Of a stretch of 64,000 nt of DNA, positions 18,181 through 27,932 are shown one piece after another. Both the position numbers and the translations under genes were made by a program. This DNA comes from CAYWWM01 sp965198025 (GTDB taxonomy: Bacteria > Acidobacteriota > Terriglobia > 2-12-FULL-54-10), in contig OZ240237.1 in NCBI GenBank assembly GCA_965198025.1, positions 1,860,001 through 1,924,000 on the forward strand, given 5' to 3'. The notes under the pieces are model-generated. The model made no database searches. It had not been told where the DNA came from and saw only the letters and a program-made list of their open reading frames with translations. Positions within the stretch are counted from its first letter, which is position 1; each line of letters starts with the position of its first letter.

Positions 18181-18780
18181 TCATATCGTCATCTCCCTAT
18201 GCTTCCGCCCCTCCGTCTGTTCTTTCACGATCCGGTCAATGTCCGTCACCTTATGGACAACACAATACGCCGCCAGCATCGCCATAACGGTGGTCTTGCC
18301 GCCGCCGGTCGCCATCTTGCAGGCATAGCGGGTGAAACCGGAATAGCCCTGCTCCTTTTTGTCGTCGCTTGGCTCATCGCGGGGGATCTCGATCCCTTGC
18401 CGCAGATCGGCCCGCGCTTCCTGTAGGAAGATGATCGTCTCGGCAGCCTCCAGTTGCGCGAAATAGAGCCGCTGCTCGCGGCCCTCCCGCCGCCACCACT
18501 GCAACAGTTCCAAGGTGGTGCGGATGACGCCGGGATAGCCTGCCTGCCGCCATTCTTTCACTCGTTGCCGGATGAGGTTGACCAGCTTCAGTTCGATGGC
18601 GGTCCCGGCGTCGCTCCCGGCATTTTTGCCGGTTCCCGCCTTGGGCGGGCGGTAGTAGTAAACGGCTGGCCGCCGCCCTGGGCGCTTCTCGCACGGCATC
18701 CCCTCTTCGATATGCCAGTGCGCCTGCGGCTCCTCGAAGGGAGTGTTGATGATCGGTTCAGGAACTTCGTAGGTGCTCAC
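18181..18780 (-). pseudogene. Type III restriction enzyme Res subunit, N-terminal fragment
   Basis: The GTG start at 18780 follows AGGAG. The 199-residue reading frame has the opening of Res/DEAD-helicase subunits found beside this mod type (VPEPIINTPFEEPQAHW, then RPGRRPAVYYYRPP, LLQWWRRE, LYFAQLEAAETIIFL) and reaches the Walker A motif MATGGGKTTVMAMLA. Intact Res proteins are about 900-1000 residues with DEAD-box, helicase and PD-(D/E)XK parts; all of that is missing here. The last about 25 residues do not resemble the family, so the gene was cut and joined to other DNA. Not functional as a restriction enzyme. Confidence 0.85.
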
Positions 18781-18830
18781 GAGCTATCTCCTAGTTCGAT
18801 CCAGCGGTGTCCCGTTAGATCTAAGATGGC

Positions 18831-19049
18831 TCATTCGCGGTCTTTCTCGAACTGAATGTCGACTGAGCGCATATAGCTGAGTGACGACGCCACACGATAC
18901 TGCTTTGGTTCCGCTTGTCGTATCTGAATCAAGACGCGATCTTTTCCGGTGCTTTTGGCCTTTTGCAATTTTCCGTAAATCGTTAAGCCGCGAAACTTGG
19001 CGAGCACTTTTCCTGTCATTTTGGGGTGTAGTTTACTCTTCGTAGGCAT
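18831..19049 (-). CDS. Small basic protein between mod and res
   Basis: A 72-residue frame, pI clearly basic, with GGATGGAG just before the ATG. It has no signal peptide or membrane segment; the middle is beta-like (RVLIQIRQAEPKQYRVASSL). It sits between the mod and res remains, 48 and 50 bases from each, so it was probably part of the restriction-modification operon. I do not recognise a family. It is open, but may be an orphan of a dead operon. Confidence 0.5.
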   Translation of the reverse strand: MPTKSKLHPKMTGKVLAKFRGLTIYGKLQKAKSTGKDRVLIQIRQAEPKQYRVASSLSYMRSVDIQFEKDRE

Positions 19050-19096
19050 GCTCCATCCTTTCTATGATGCGATCAGCGGTTTGCAAGACGGCAGGC

Positions 19097-21522
19097 TTAT
19101 TCTAACTCCCTCTCCGCTTCCTCCAGCTTCTTCACCACCATCAATTCATTCCCCCGGTCGTCCAGAACCTTGACCGCCACCTGCCCTTCTCGCCTGCTGG
19201 AAAAGGTTCGCTCACCGTTCCGGCCAGGTGGTCCCAAACGGAGTCCTCGTAGGTTCCTCCGAGCGCCCGCTTCAGTTTGTCCCAGGCTGCGGTGCGGGGA
19301 AAGAACGCCTGGCTCACGTGGAAGCAGAGGTCGTTGTAGTCGGTGTCCAGCATCCAGCAAGGCACGTCATTTGCCGGGCGGGAGTCCACAACCCCCGTCA
19401 CCGGGTCGAATGCATCCAGGCCCAGCAGCTCCGCCTGATAGAGAATCTCGTTCCCTTTGTCTTTGATCTTCTTGAGTTTCACCTCCGGCAGGCCGCAGAC
19501 GGAAAAGACCTGGCTGGAGCGCATGTTCTTTAGCAGGTCGCCCATCATAATGTCGGGCGTGGCCTGGACATATGTTGCCGGGATGCCGACGGCCTCCGCG
19601 CAGCTCTCCACCAGCTTGCGCGCATCCGGCTGGATGGCAAAGCCCAGAATGTAGAGGTGCGTATAGCTCTTGCCGTGTGCTTCCTTGGCGGCGTCAAAAA
19701 TCAGCTTCTCGCTTACCGCGCCGTTCTCCGGCCCGAACACGAAGGCCACGGGTTTGCCGGACAGCGGCAGCGCCTTGCCATTCTTTTCGGTAGCCTCTTG
19801 AATCGCATCTTGCAAGGTGGGAGATTGTCCTGGCGCGGTCGCATCCACCATCGCTTCGGCGGCGAGCGAAAGCGTCTTGGCAGGCTGCCGGACGTTCTTG
19901 AATGTGACGGTCTTATTCTCCGGCAGGCGCAGCACGGGGGACTTGCGCAACACTTCGAGCATTCGCTGGGTGTAGTCGGCATACTCTTCGGCGCTGCTGG
20001 CTTGGCTGTCTTCCACTCCGTCGGCATCGAAATCAACCGGCGTAGGGATGGTAGCCTCGACGACAAACGGGCCGGTGACGCGGGTGATGCCGCTCTCGGT
20101 CTCTGGCCGGTCCACTAGCACTTCCTCATCCGGCGGCTCGTTTTTGGCAATGCTCTTGAGCGTGATGTGAGGGACGATGCCCCCGACTTCTTCGCCTTTT
20201 TTGTTCTGCTTGCGCCGATAGACGAAGCCCCCTGCCGGTCCTTTGTCGGGGTCTTTCAGTTCGTAATAGGGGAAGGTGGCGGTCAGGAGACGTTGTCGCG
20301 CCAGCGCCAGCGGAACGCGGGAAGTGTCCATCGTGACCCACCGCCGCCCCCATTGCTCGGCGACGTAGGCCGTTGTGCCGCTTCCGCAGGTGGGGTCTAG
20401 CACCAAGTCGCCGGGCTTGGTAGTCATGAGGATACAGCGTTGCACAATTTCCGGGTTAGTTTGGACCACATAGAGTGGCTTTGCCGCACCGCCCAGTCCG
20501 TCCCACCAATTCGAGATTGCCTTGTGGCCGAAGTCACTGGTATACCGTTTTATTGCAAGCTGCTTATCCCCAACGAATAAACGACCGGCTGCGGCCAGCT
20601 TGTCCATTCCAGAAGGCGAACCATCGTCAGTGATGGCACTATGCTTCCAGCAATTGCCCTTTGAAATTCCCGGATCGTAAGGCACTCCCTTGTAGTGGAA
20701 AATCTTGCTTTGAGTTCTTCGATAGCCTCCGCTCGTACTGTTTTCAGGTTTGAATATCCTCGCTGCTGGGTAGTCAACAAAAACACGCTCAGGGTGCTCC
20801 GCGTAATCGACTCCGTTATCAGCTTCCTCGGAAAGATCCGAAAGTGTAATCTCCCGCCCATCGGGTAATTCTACATAACGGAAGGTTTTAGCAAGATCGG
20901 CGTCCACTTCGGCTTTGACGTACAGCTGATGAAATCGTTCTCGGCACCTTGCCGAATCCTTGGCAAACCAAAGGAGATAGTCGTTTACGGGGTCAATTAG
21001 CTTCCCCTTTTGCCCGCCCTTTTTCTTGACGAGGAAGGTCACTATAAAGTTTTCCGCGTCAAATACTTCGTCCATAACCTCTCGAACGTAATGTACGTTT
21101 TCATCACTGATCTGCACAAAGATGCTGCCGCTGGGGGCCAGCAACTCCCGGCAAAGCAACAGCCGGTCGCGCAGATAGGTCAGATACGAGTGGATGCCCA
21201 GCTCCCAGGTGTCGCGGTAAGCCTGCACCATCTCCGGCTCGCGGGTGTGGCCCTTGAGCGTTTCCAGGATGGCCTTGGTCGAAAGCCGCTCGTGGGTGAA
21301 CAGCGGCAGCGTAGGGACCTCAAAGGAGGTCCGCTCGGCCTTGCCCGCTCATTGCAGTTGCGGATCGAGCGTGGGGTCATACTGATATTTGACCGCAGCC
21401 TTCTTCTGCTTGAACTGCGCCTGCAACCCGATCTCCGGGAGCAGCAGAGATTCGGCTTGCTTGTGCTCGTAGGTTTCCGCGCGAGGGTCGGCTTTCTTTT
21501 TGCGCGATCCGCGTTTGGCCAT
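19097..21522 (-). pseudogene. mod: Type III modification methylase (Mod), decayed
   Basis: The original start is at 21522 (AAGGAGG seven bases before ATG; MAKRGSRKKKADPRAETYEH). Reading continues to a TGA at 21349-21351, then goes on in the same frame through AGKAERTSFEVPTLPLF and LETLKGHTREPEMVQAYRDTW. From memory of the family, the N-terminal and catalytic DPPY region normally found between these blocks is lost. The large frame from 21231 keeps the other methylase motif (DPTCGSGTTAYVAEQ) and a long target-recognition and C-terminal part. Near 19200 a frameshift separates GTVSEPFPAGEKG from the true tail (VAVKVLDDRGNELMVVKKL), which ends at 19097. Without DPPY it cannot methylate. Confidence 0.85.
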
Positions 21523-21674
21523 CTTACCGCCTCCTTGCCCGTGATTTTCCCTTGTCGCCACCAGACAGGCCAAAGCCAGCTTTGCACGAGACAGTCTATG
21601 CTATCCCACTCTCTCGGAAAGCAGGAAACTCTATGCAAATACCCCGAAACCTGTGCGGAATTGCTCTGTCGAAA

Positions 21675-21710
21675 GAACCGAGAGAACCGAAGGAACCGAA
21701 AGAACCGAAA
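21675..21710 (+). repeat. Short 9-bp tandem repeat
   Basis: Four near-perfect units of GAACCGAAA lie head to tail. The surrounding 443 bases (21523-21965) between mod and mfd hold no gene I can support. Confidence 0.8.
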
Positions 21711-21965
21711 ACGGTTGTCGCAAGTTACCGTTGCGCCTGCAACTGCTCCGGCGTACGAAACTGGATGCGAGCCAGCTTGTGCCTTCTCCAATACGGACCC
21801 GGACCTCGACCGGTGATATGGCGGAGGCGAAATCGATGGCGACGCCCGAGGGTAATGAAGTTCCGCTAGAATAAGAAGAGCGGTGGATAGTTGGAGCGGA
21901 TGCCAGAGGCCAAGCACCCCCTCCCTGAATCCCTGTTTATGCGGAATCGAGGTTCGTAAGGTTCG

Positions 21966-24900
21966 GTGAAGGATTTGCTGCTGGAAATCGCGGGAGCGCC
22001 GCAGTTCCGCGCTATGGTGCGGGAACTGGAGCATCGCGGAGGCATGCGGAAACCGCGGGAAAAGTCCGTAGCGGTTTCGGGGCTGACGGAGACGGCCAAA
22101 ACGCTCTACGCGGTGCTACTGCGGCGGTTGCTGGGCAGGCCTTTGTTCTTCGTGACGCGGTCGAACCGGGAGGCCGAGCAGGCCCTGGACGCCATGGAAT
22201 CGTGGACGCGATGGCTCGGGGAGCCAGCACCGCTCCTGATCCCGGCTTACGACATCCGGCCCTACCAGGGGCTTTCCCCGCACGCCGACATCAGCGAGAA
22301 GCGGGCGCTGGGATTAGGACGCCTGGCTTCCGGACATGCTTCTCTTGTAGTGACACCCGTGGCGGCGGCGGCGTCCCGACTGGAATCGCCTGAATTCTAC
22401 CAGGCCCTGGCGCGGTCCATTCGCAGAGGAGACGCGGTCCGGCTGGAAGACCTGCTCGAACACCTGGAAACCGTCGGGTACGCCAGCCACGATCCCGTGG
22501 AGATGGTCGGCCAGTTTTCGCTGCGGGGCGGCATTCTGGACGTTTATTCACCCGAAGCGCGCCGCCCGGTCCGGCTGGAGCTGTTCGGGGACGAGGTCGA
22601 GTCCATTCGCGAGTTCGACGTCAGTACGCAGCGGTCCGTCGGGCCGGTGGGAGCCACGCTGCTGCTGCCGCTGACGGAGTTCCCGCTGCGAAGCGATTTC
22701 CTCGCGGAACTGTCGTCCCGGAACACGGAGGCGAACACAGGGATGTTTTCCCCTGGAGAACCGTTCCCCGGATGGGAATTTCTGGTCCCCCTAGTGACCC
22801 CATTGTCCCACACGATGCTGGACCTCTCGCAACAGGTTGTCGTGTTCCTGGATGAGCCGCAGGAACTTCGGAAGGAAACCGAGCGCCTCTGGACGCTTCT
22901 CGAATCGGAATACAACCACGCGCTGGAGATGGGACGATCTGTTGCGCCGCCCGGCAGTCTTTATTTGCGCTGGGAGGAGCTCGCCGTGCTCTGGTCCAGC
23001 CGTCCGGTTGTAAACGCGGAAGAACTCACTTTGGACTCCTCCACTCCTTCCGGGCCAGCAGGGTTCGACTTCGCCACGCAGCCATCGCCCCGGTTTCACG
23101 GGAATCTGCCGCTGTTCCTCTTGGAGATCGAATCCCGGCTGCAGGAGCAGTATCGCGTGCTCTTGATGACCACCGGCCCCGGAGAAACCGAGCGGGTGGC
23201 CGAATTGCTTGCTGAGCATGGCATTCCGTTCCTGCGCCCGGAGCGGGCTGCGTTCGGAACCACGGCAGGCGCGCCGCAAACAACCGCCGATTGGGTCGCT
23301 CGCACCTCGGCGGACCCTGCCATTCCCGCTTGTTGGATTGGACAAGGGGCCGTGCAACGCGGCGTATCAATCCCACAGAGCCACATCCTGATCTTAGGGA
23401 ATCAGGACTTGTTCGAGACCGGCGAGGCCGCCGGCATCCATCCTAAGACAGTCCGGTCACGATCCAAGATTGCGACGTTCCTCTCCGATTTCCGCGACCT
23501 CAGAGCAGGCGATTACGTGGTGCACGTCGAACATGGAATTGGGCGATTTCTGGGACTTGAAGAGATCTCCCACAATGGTGTGCCGGTGGAATTCATGGAA
23601 CTGGAATACCAGGATGCAGCGCGTCTATACGTTCCTCTGTCACGTCTGGACCTGGTCCAGAAATACCGCGGTCTGGAGGGCGCCCGGCCGGCGCTCGACC
23701 GGCTGGGAGGTATCTCCTGGGGGCGCGCCAAGGCGCGCGTCCGCCGCTCCATGCAGAACATGGCCAGCGAGCTTCTGAAGCTCTACGCGGAGCGGGAAAC
23801 TGCGGAGGGAACGGCGTTTCCCGGCGACGATCACTGGCAGCAGGAGTTCGCCTCGGCGTTCGAATTCGAGGAGACTCCCGACCAGGAAGTTGCGATCGAC
23901 GAGGTGCGGCGGGACATGGAAAAGGCCAGTCCCATGGACCGGCTCATCTGCGGAGACGTAGGGTACGGCAAGACGGAGGTTGCCATGCGGGCCGCCTTTC
24001 GCGCCGCGACGCACAACAAGCAGGTAGCGATGCTGGCGCCCACGACGGTTCTGGCCTTGCAGCATCACGAGACGTTCCGGAGCCGCTTCGCCGCGTTCCC
24101 GATCCGAATCGAGTTGCTCAGCCGCTTCCGGACCTCAGCGCAGCAAAAGGAGGTTCTGCGGGACCTCGAAGCGGGCAAGGTAGATATCGTGATTGGAACC
24201 CACCGCCTGCTATCGAAGGACGTCGTGTTCCACGACCTGGGGCTCATGATCGTGGACGAAGAACAGCGGTTCGGAGTGCGCCACAAGGAGCGCCTGAAGG
24301 GAATCAAGAAATCGGTGGACGTGCTTTCGCTCTCCGCCACGCCGATCCCAAGGACGCTGCATATGTCTCTGGTCGGGTTGCGCAATATGTCCCTGATCGA
24401 AACACCTCCCCGGGACCGCCTGGCAATCCAGACCATCGTGGCCCCGTTCAGTGATGACCTGGTTTGCATGGCGATCGAGCAGGAACTGGAACGCGGCGGG
24501 CAGGTGTATTTCGTTCACAACCGGGTGCAGTCGCTTCCGAGCATCGCCGCTCGCCTGCAGAAGCTTGTTCCTCAAGCCCGAATCGCCATGGCTCACGGCC
24601 AGGTGAGCGAGCGGCAACTGGAGCGAGTGATGTTGGGATTCCTGCGACACGAGAGCGACGTCCTAGCCGCGACGACGATCATCGAAAACGGCCTCGATAT
24701 CCCGCTCGTGAATACGATCATCGTGAATCGGGCAGACCGCCTGGGCCTGGCCGAACTGTATCAGTTGCGGGGCCGCGTGGGACGCTCCAATCGGAGGGCT
24801 TACGCGTACTTGCTGGTCCCGGAAGACAGCGAGCTTTCCGGCGAAGCACGCCACCGTCTAAGTGCGCTCAAGGAATTCAGCGAACTCGGCTCTGGTTTCC

Positions 24901-25484
24901 GCATCGCCGCACTGGACATGGAATTGCGCGGAGCCGGTAATCTTCTGGGAGGGGAACAGCACGGGCACGTCAATGCGGTCGGGTTCGAGCTCTACTGCCA
25001 GATGCTGGAACGCGCCGTGCAGGAACTGCGTGGCGAAGAAACCCAACCCGAGCCCGCCGCCAGCATCAACCTTGGCCTCGATGTACGCATCCCACCCGAT
25101 TACATCCCCCAGGAGAGCCAGCGCTTGCGTATGTATAAGGTCTTGGGCTCATTGCGGACGCCCGAAGAACGCTCTCGTGCCGAACAGGAGCTCGCAGACC
25201 GCTACGGACCGCTTCCGCTTGCTGTCCGCAATCTACTCGAGTACGCGACGCTGAAGTCTACCGCCGAGCAATTGCGGATTCAATCCGTCGAGCGAAAACG
25301 GGACCTACTGCTGATTCAGTTCCACACGACCGCCGCCGTTGAGCCGGACCGCCTACTGGAGTTTTTGCATCAGCACCCCGGGGTCCAGTTCAGTCCATCC
25401 GGCTCGTTGCGAGTACCGCTCGAGGGCAATGCAAACTCCGTATTGCCGCAGGTACTGAGGGTGTTTGCTCGATTGAAGGGATAG
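21966..25484 (+). CDS. mfd: Transcription-repair coupling factor Mfd
   Basis: Mfd removes RNA polymerase stalled at DNA damage and recruits UvrA. The 1172-residue protein has the family plan: UvrB-like N-terminal part (SGLTETAKTLYAVLL, DIRPYQGLSPHADISEKRA), the CarD-like polymerase-interaction domain (GDYVVHVEHGIGRFLGLEEI), the translocase with P-loop CGDVGYGKTEVAMRAAF, Walker B as DEEQRFGV, SATPIPRTLHMSLVGLRNMS, RGRVGRSNRRAYAYLL, and the C-terminal TRCF domain (from about residue 1010). The start is GTG, with AAGG four bases upstream. Intact, and directly beyond the dead restriction locus. Confidence 0.97.
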   Translation: MKDLLLEIAGAPQFRAMVRELEHRGGMRKPREKSVAVSGLTETAKTLYAVLLRRLLGRPLFFVTRSNREAEQALDAMESWTRWLGEPAPLLIPAYDIRPYQGLSPHADISEKRALGLGRLASGHASLVVTPVAAAASRLESPEFYQALARSIRRGDAVRLEDLLEHLETVGYASHDPVEMVGQFSLRGGILDVYSPEARRPVRLELFGDEVESIREFDVSTQRSVGPVGATLLLPLTEFPLRSDFLAELSSRNTEANTGMFSPGEPFPGWEFLVPLVTPLSHTMLDLSQQVVVFLDEPQELRKETERLWTLLESEYNHALEMGRSVAPPGSLYLRWEELAVLWSSRPVVNAEELTLDSSTPSGPAGFDFATQPSPRFHGNLPLFLLEIESRLQEQYRVLLMTTGPGETERVAELLAEHGIPFLRPERAAFGTTAGAPQTTADWVARTSADPAIPACWIGQGAVQRGVSIPQSHILILGNQDLFETGEAAGIHPKTVRSRSKIATFLSDFRDLRAGDYVVHVEHGIGRFLGLEEISHNGVPVEFMELEYQDAARLYVPLSRLDLVQKYRGLEGARPALDRLGGISWGRAKARVRRSMQNMASELLKLYAERETAEGTAFPGDDHWQQEFASAFEFEETPDQEVAIDEVRRDMEKASPMDRLICGDVGYGKTEVAMRAAFRAATHNKQVAMLAPTTVLALQHHETFRSRFAAFPIRIELLSRFRTSAQQKEVLRDLEAGKVDIVIGTHRLLSKDVVFHDLGLMIVDEEQRFGVRHKERLKGIKKSVDVLSLSATPIPRTLHMSLVGLRNMSLIETPPRDRLAIQTIVAPFSDDLVCMAIEQELERGGQVYFVHNRVQSLPSIAARLQKLVPQARIAMAHGQVSERQLERVMLGFLRHESDVLAATTIIENGLDIPLVNTIIVNRADRLGLAELYQLRGRVGRSNRRAYAYLLVPEDSELSGEARHRLSALKEFSELGSGFRIAALDMELRGAGNLLGGEQHGHVNAVGFELYCQMLERAVQELRGEETQPEPAASINLGLDVRIPPDYIPQESQRLRMYKVLGSLRTPEERSRAEQELADRYGPLPLAVRNLLEYATLKSTAEQLRIQSVERKRDLLLIQFHTTAAVEPDRLLEFLHQHPGVQFSPSGSLRVPLEGNANSVLPQVLRVFARLKG

Positions 25485-25643
25485 CTGTTCCGTTTTCCAG
25501 TTGCAGCTGTTTGTTTCCGAGTAACTCGCCCGGCACATTTCTCCTCTTGGTTTCCCGATTGCGTTTGACTGCAATTTTAGGCCTGTGTTACTTTTGGCGC
25601 GGGAGTATATGTAGCATGGTGTGCGAAGGATAGGGGAAATTTC

Positions 25644-26321
25644 GTGATTGCGGTTTTCCTGCAAGAGACGGCCGGCGAGAGCATGCTCAATCTCATCGCA
25701 CAAACCGGAGTCGTCGCCAAAGTTGTTCTGATCATCCTGCTTTGCTTCTCCATCTTTTCCTGGGCTGTCATGTACGCCAAGTGGAGACGCTTCAAGGAAC
25801 TGCGGACCCACGGTGAGCGGTTTTTGAGCGCGTTTCGCCGAGCCCGGAAGCTCTCGGAGTTGAACGTGGTGTTAGAGAGTTTCCCGCCGCACCCGTTGAA
25901 GTCCGTGTTCGAAGCTGGCTACCAGGAACTGTGCCGCCAGGTTGGGAATCCGGGCGGACCGCCAACGAATGTAAACGCGTTTACGCGGTCTCTGCAGATT
26001 GAATCCTCGCAGCAGTTGAGCGCGCTCGAAGCGCATCTGAACTGGCTTGCCACGACGGGAAGCATTACGCCGTTCATCGGCTTGTTTGGAACCGTTTGGG
26101 GGATCATGGATGCCTTTGTGGGTCTGGGCTCCGCGGGAGCTGCCAGTCTCCGGGTAGTCGGTCCAGGGATCGCAGAAGCACTCGTCGCAACAGCGGCCGG
26201 ACTGTTTGTAGCGGTCCCGGCGGTGATCGGATACAACCACTTCCTGGGCAAGGTCCGCGAGGTTGCCAAAGATTTGGATACCTTCTCTTTGGAGTTCCTG
26301 AACGCGGTGGAACGGAACTAA
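25644..26321 (+). CDS. tolQ: TolQ/ExbB-family proton channel subunit
   Basis: TolQ and TolR form an inner-membrane motor that uses proton flow to drive the Tol-Pal system and keep the outer membrane attached during division. The 225-residue protein has three membrane segments (KVVLIILLCFSIFSWAVMYA; SITPFIGLFGTVWGIMDAF; ALVATAAGLFVAVPAVIGY) and the family signature TPFIGLFGTVWGIM in the MotA/TolQ/ExbB domain. The start is GTG after GGGGAAA. A TTGACT element at 25565-25570 may be part of its promoter. It opens a six-gene Tol-Pal cluster. Confidence 0.95.
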   Translation: MIAVFLQETAGESMLNLIAQTGVVAKVVLIILLCFSIFSWAVMYAKWRRFKELRTHGERFLSAFRRARKLSELNVVLESFPPHPLKSVFEAGYQELCRQVGNPGGPPTNVNAFTRSLQIESSQQLSALEAHLNWLATTGSITPFIGLFGTVWGIMDAFVGLGSAGAASLRVVGPGIAEALVATAAGLFVAVPAVIGYNHFLGKVREVAKDLDTFSLEFLNAVERN

Positions 26322-26446
26322 AATAGTAGGCGGAACCGTCGGACCCGGGAACGGAATCCCCACACTCCCGGAATGACTTCGAACGCCACCGGTTCGAGGC
26401 AAGGTTCTAATTTGTTGCCGCCTCGGACCCCGGATGGAACACTCGG

Positions 26447-26875
26447 ATGGCATTTACCAACACGGAAGGCAAGACGCAAACTTCCCTTTCCGACATTAAC
26501 GTTACACCCTTTGTCGATGTACTGCTGGTGTTGCTAGTGATCTTCATGCTGACCGCGCCGATTCTGCAATCGGGAATCGAGCTCGACGTGCCGCAAACGC
26601 GCACGGTCCGAGAAATTTCCCAAGAGCGGCTCGTGGTTAGCATTGACCGTGGTCAAAGGCTCTTCCTCGGAAACGATCCTGTCAACATCAACATGCTCGG
26701 TCCATTGCTCAAAGAGAGAGGCGCCACGGGACCTGGGGAGTCGGTTTTTCTCCGTGCGGATCAGAATGTTCCGTTCGGCACGGTGGCCATGGTCGTGGAC
26801 GAATTGCGGCAAGCCGGAATTGAGCAGATCAGTATGGTCACCGAGCCGTTCGACCAACTCAATCAACGGCGATAG
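26447..26875 (+). CDS. tolR: TolR/ExbD-family protein
   Basis: A 142-residue partner of TolQ. It has one N-terminal membrane helix (FVDVLLVLLVIFMLTAP) with the conserved proton-path aspartate in the DINVTPFVDVLLVLL motif, then a periplasmic domain (LDVPQTRTV ... VFLRADQNVPFGTVAMVVDELRQAG). It lies 125 bases after tolQ and 13 bases before the next gene. Confidence 0.96.
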   Translation: MAFTNTEGKTQTSLSDINVTPFVDVLLVLLVIFMLTAPILQSGIELDVPQTRTVREISQERLVVSIDRGQRLFLGNDPVNINMLGPLLKERGATGPGESVFLRADQNVPFGTVAMVVDELRQAGIEQISMVTEPFDQLNQRR

Positions 26876-26888
26876 GAATAGGGAACGC

Positions 26889-27794
26889 GTGTCGGCTAAC
26901 AAAGCAATCGGCAAGGATTCTGGCGCGGGCGGGACGGAGCATCTCAAACGGCCCGTGATGATCTCCGCTTGTGGCCATGTCCTGCTGGCGACGGTCAGCT
27001 TGGCCGCAGGATTGATGCGCCAGGGAGGGGCAACTTGGGGCGAAGGCGGACCTGGCGGAGGCGCTACCGTGCGCCTCGTGAGCGCGGCAAGCGTTCCTTT
27101 GCCGGCACCGGCTGTCTCGACCGACAACCGGCTGGCGACGGAGAACCCTGGCCTGCACCGTCCGGACCCGACTCCGCCCAGGCCGAGAGTGCGGACTCCG
27201 CCGCCCCCGGAGCCGGAGGAAACGGTGGACCTGCCAAGCCGGAATGCCCGGCGCGTGGCTTCGACTTCCGAGAAGCCTCCGGAACCGCCCAAGCCTCCTC
27301 CTCCGCCGCAGCCGCAACAGCGCGCGAGCGCAGATGTGCCGCCGCCGCGACCGCAGTCCCGATCGCGTAATCCTGCCCCGGAACCCCAGACAGGCAATGA
27401 GATTCCATTCGGGGAAGGCGGACCGGCCCAAGGACCGTTCGGGATGTTCTCAACGGATTCCGGGACCAGCGGGCTCAACCTCGGTGCCGGCTCCGGAGAC
27501 TTTGGCGGGCGATTTGGATGGTACGTTACTGCCATTCGCAACCGCGTCAGCAACAATTGGCTGAAGGGCACTGTGGACCCGGGCGTGCGCTCTGCTCCGC
27601 GGGTGTATGTCACGTTTCAGATCCTAAGAAACGGACAAGTCGTCAACGCGCAATTGACGGCATCCAGCGGGATTTCCTCGCTGGACCGGTCGGCGCTGCG
27701 CGCCGTTTACGATTCGAGACCGATGCCTCCGCTACCCGGCGAATACGGCGGCTCGAGTGTGAACGTAGAGTTCTGGTTTGATTTTCGCCGGTAA
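26889..27794 (+). CDS. TonB/TolA-like energy-coupling protein
   Basis: The GTG at 26889 follows TAGGGA and gives 301 residues. A short cytosolic N-terminus leads into one hydrophobic helix (VMISACGHVLLATVSLAAGLM), then a long periplasmic linker rich in Pro, Arg and Ser, and a C-terminal TonB-type domain (VYVTFQILRNGQVVNAQLTA, LDRSALRAVYDSRPMPPLP). The layout fits the TolA position in the Tol motor, while the C-terminal fold is TonB_C. It probably carries force from TolQR to TolB/Pal; TolA and TonB cannot be told apart from sequence. The longer frame to 26643 upstream is rejected because it overlaps tolR. Confidence 0.85.
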   Translation: MSANKAIGKDSGAGGTEHLKRPVMISACGHVLLATVSLAAGLMRQGGATWGEGGPGGGATVRLVSAASVPLPAPAVSTDNRLATENPGLHRPDPTPPRPRVRTPPPPEPEETVDLPSRNARRVASTSEKPPEPPKPPPPPQPQQRASADVPPPRPQSRSRNPAPEPQTGNEIPFGEGGPAQGPFGMFSTDSGTSGLNLGAGSGDFGGRFGWYVTAIRNRVSNNWLKGTVDPGVRSAPRVYVTFQILRNGQVVNAQLTASSGISSLDRSALRAVYDSRPMPPLPGEYGGSSVNVEFWFDFRR

Positions 27795-27932
27795 GTGCTT
27801 GCGTCCGCAAGGCGGTCCCTGCGGGGCAGCCAGCCGGCCCGTTTCGACGATAAGTTGGGCTCCGGGAGACCTCGCGCGGTCCGACCGACGTGGCCCGGAA
27901 GGGAGGGCATTCTGAAGTACCTACGCAATGTA

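Noticed and set aside
21675..21710. Tandem repeat considered as a CRISPR array
   Set aside because: Units are 9 bp without spacers.
26534..27613. Antisense frame with many Gly/Ser runs opposite the TonB-like gene
   Set aside because: It is the reverse reading of the Pro-rich linker and has no independent features.
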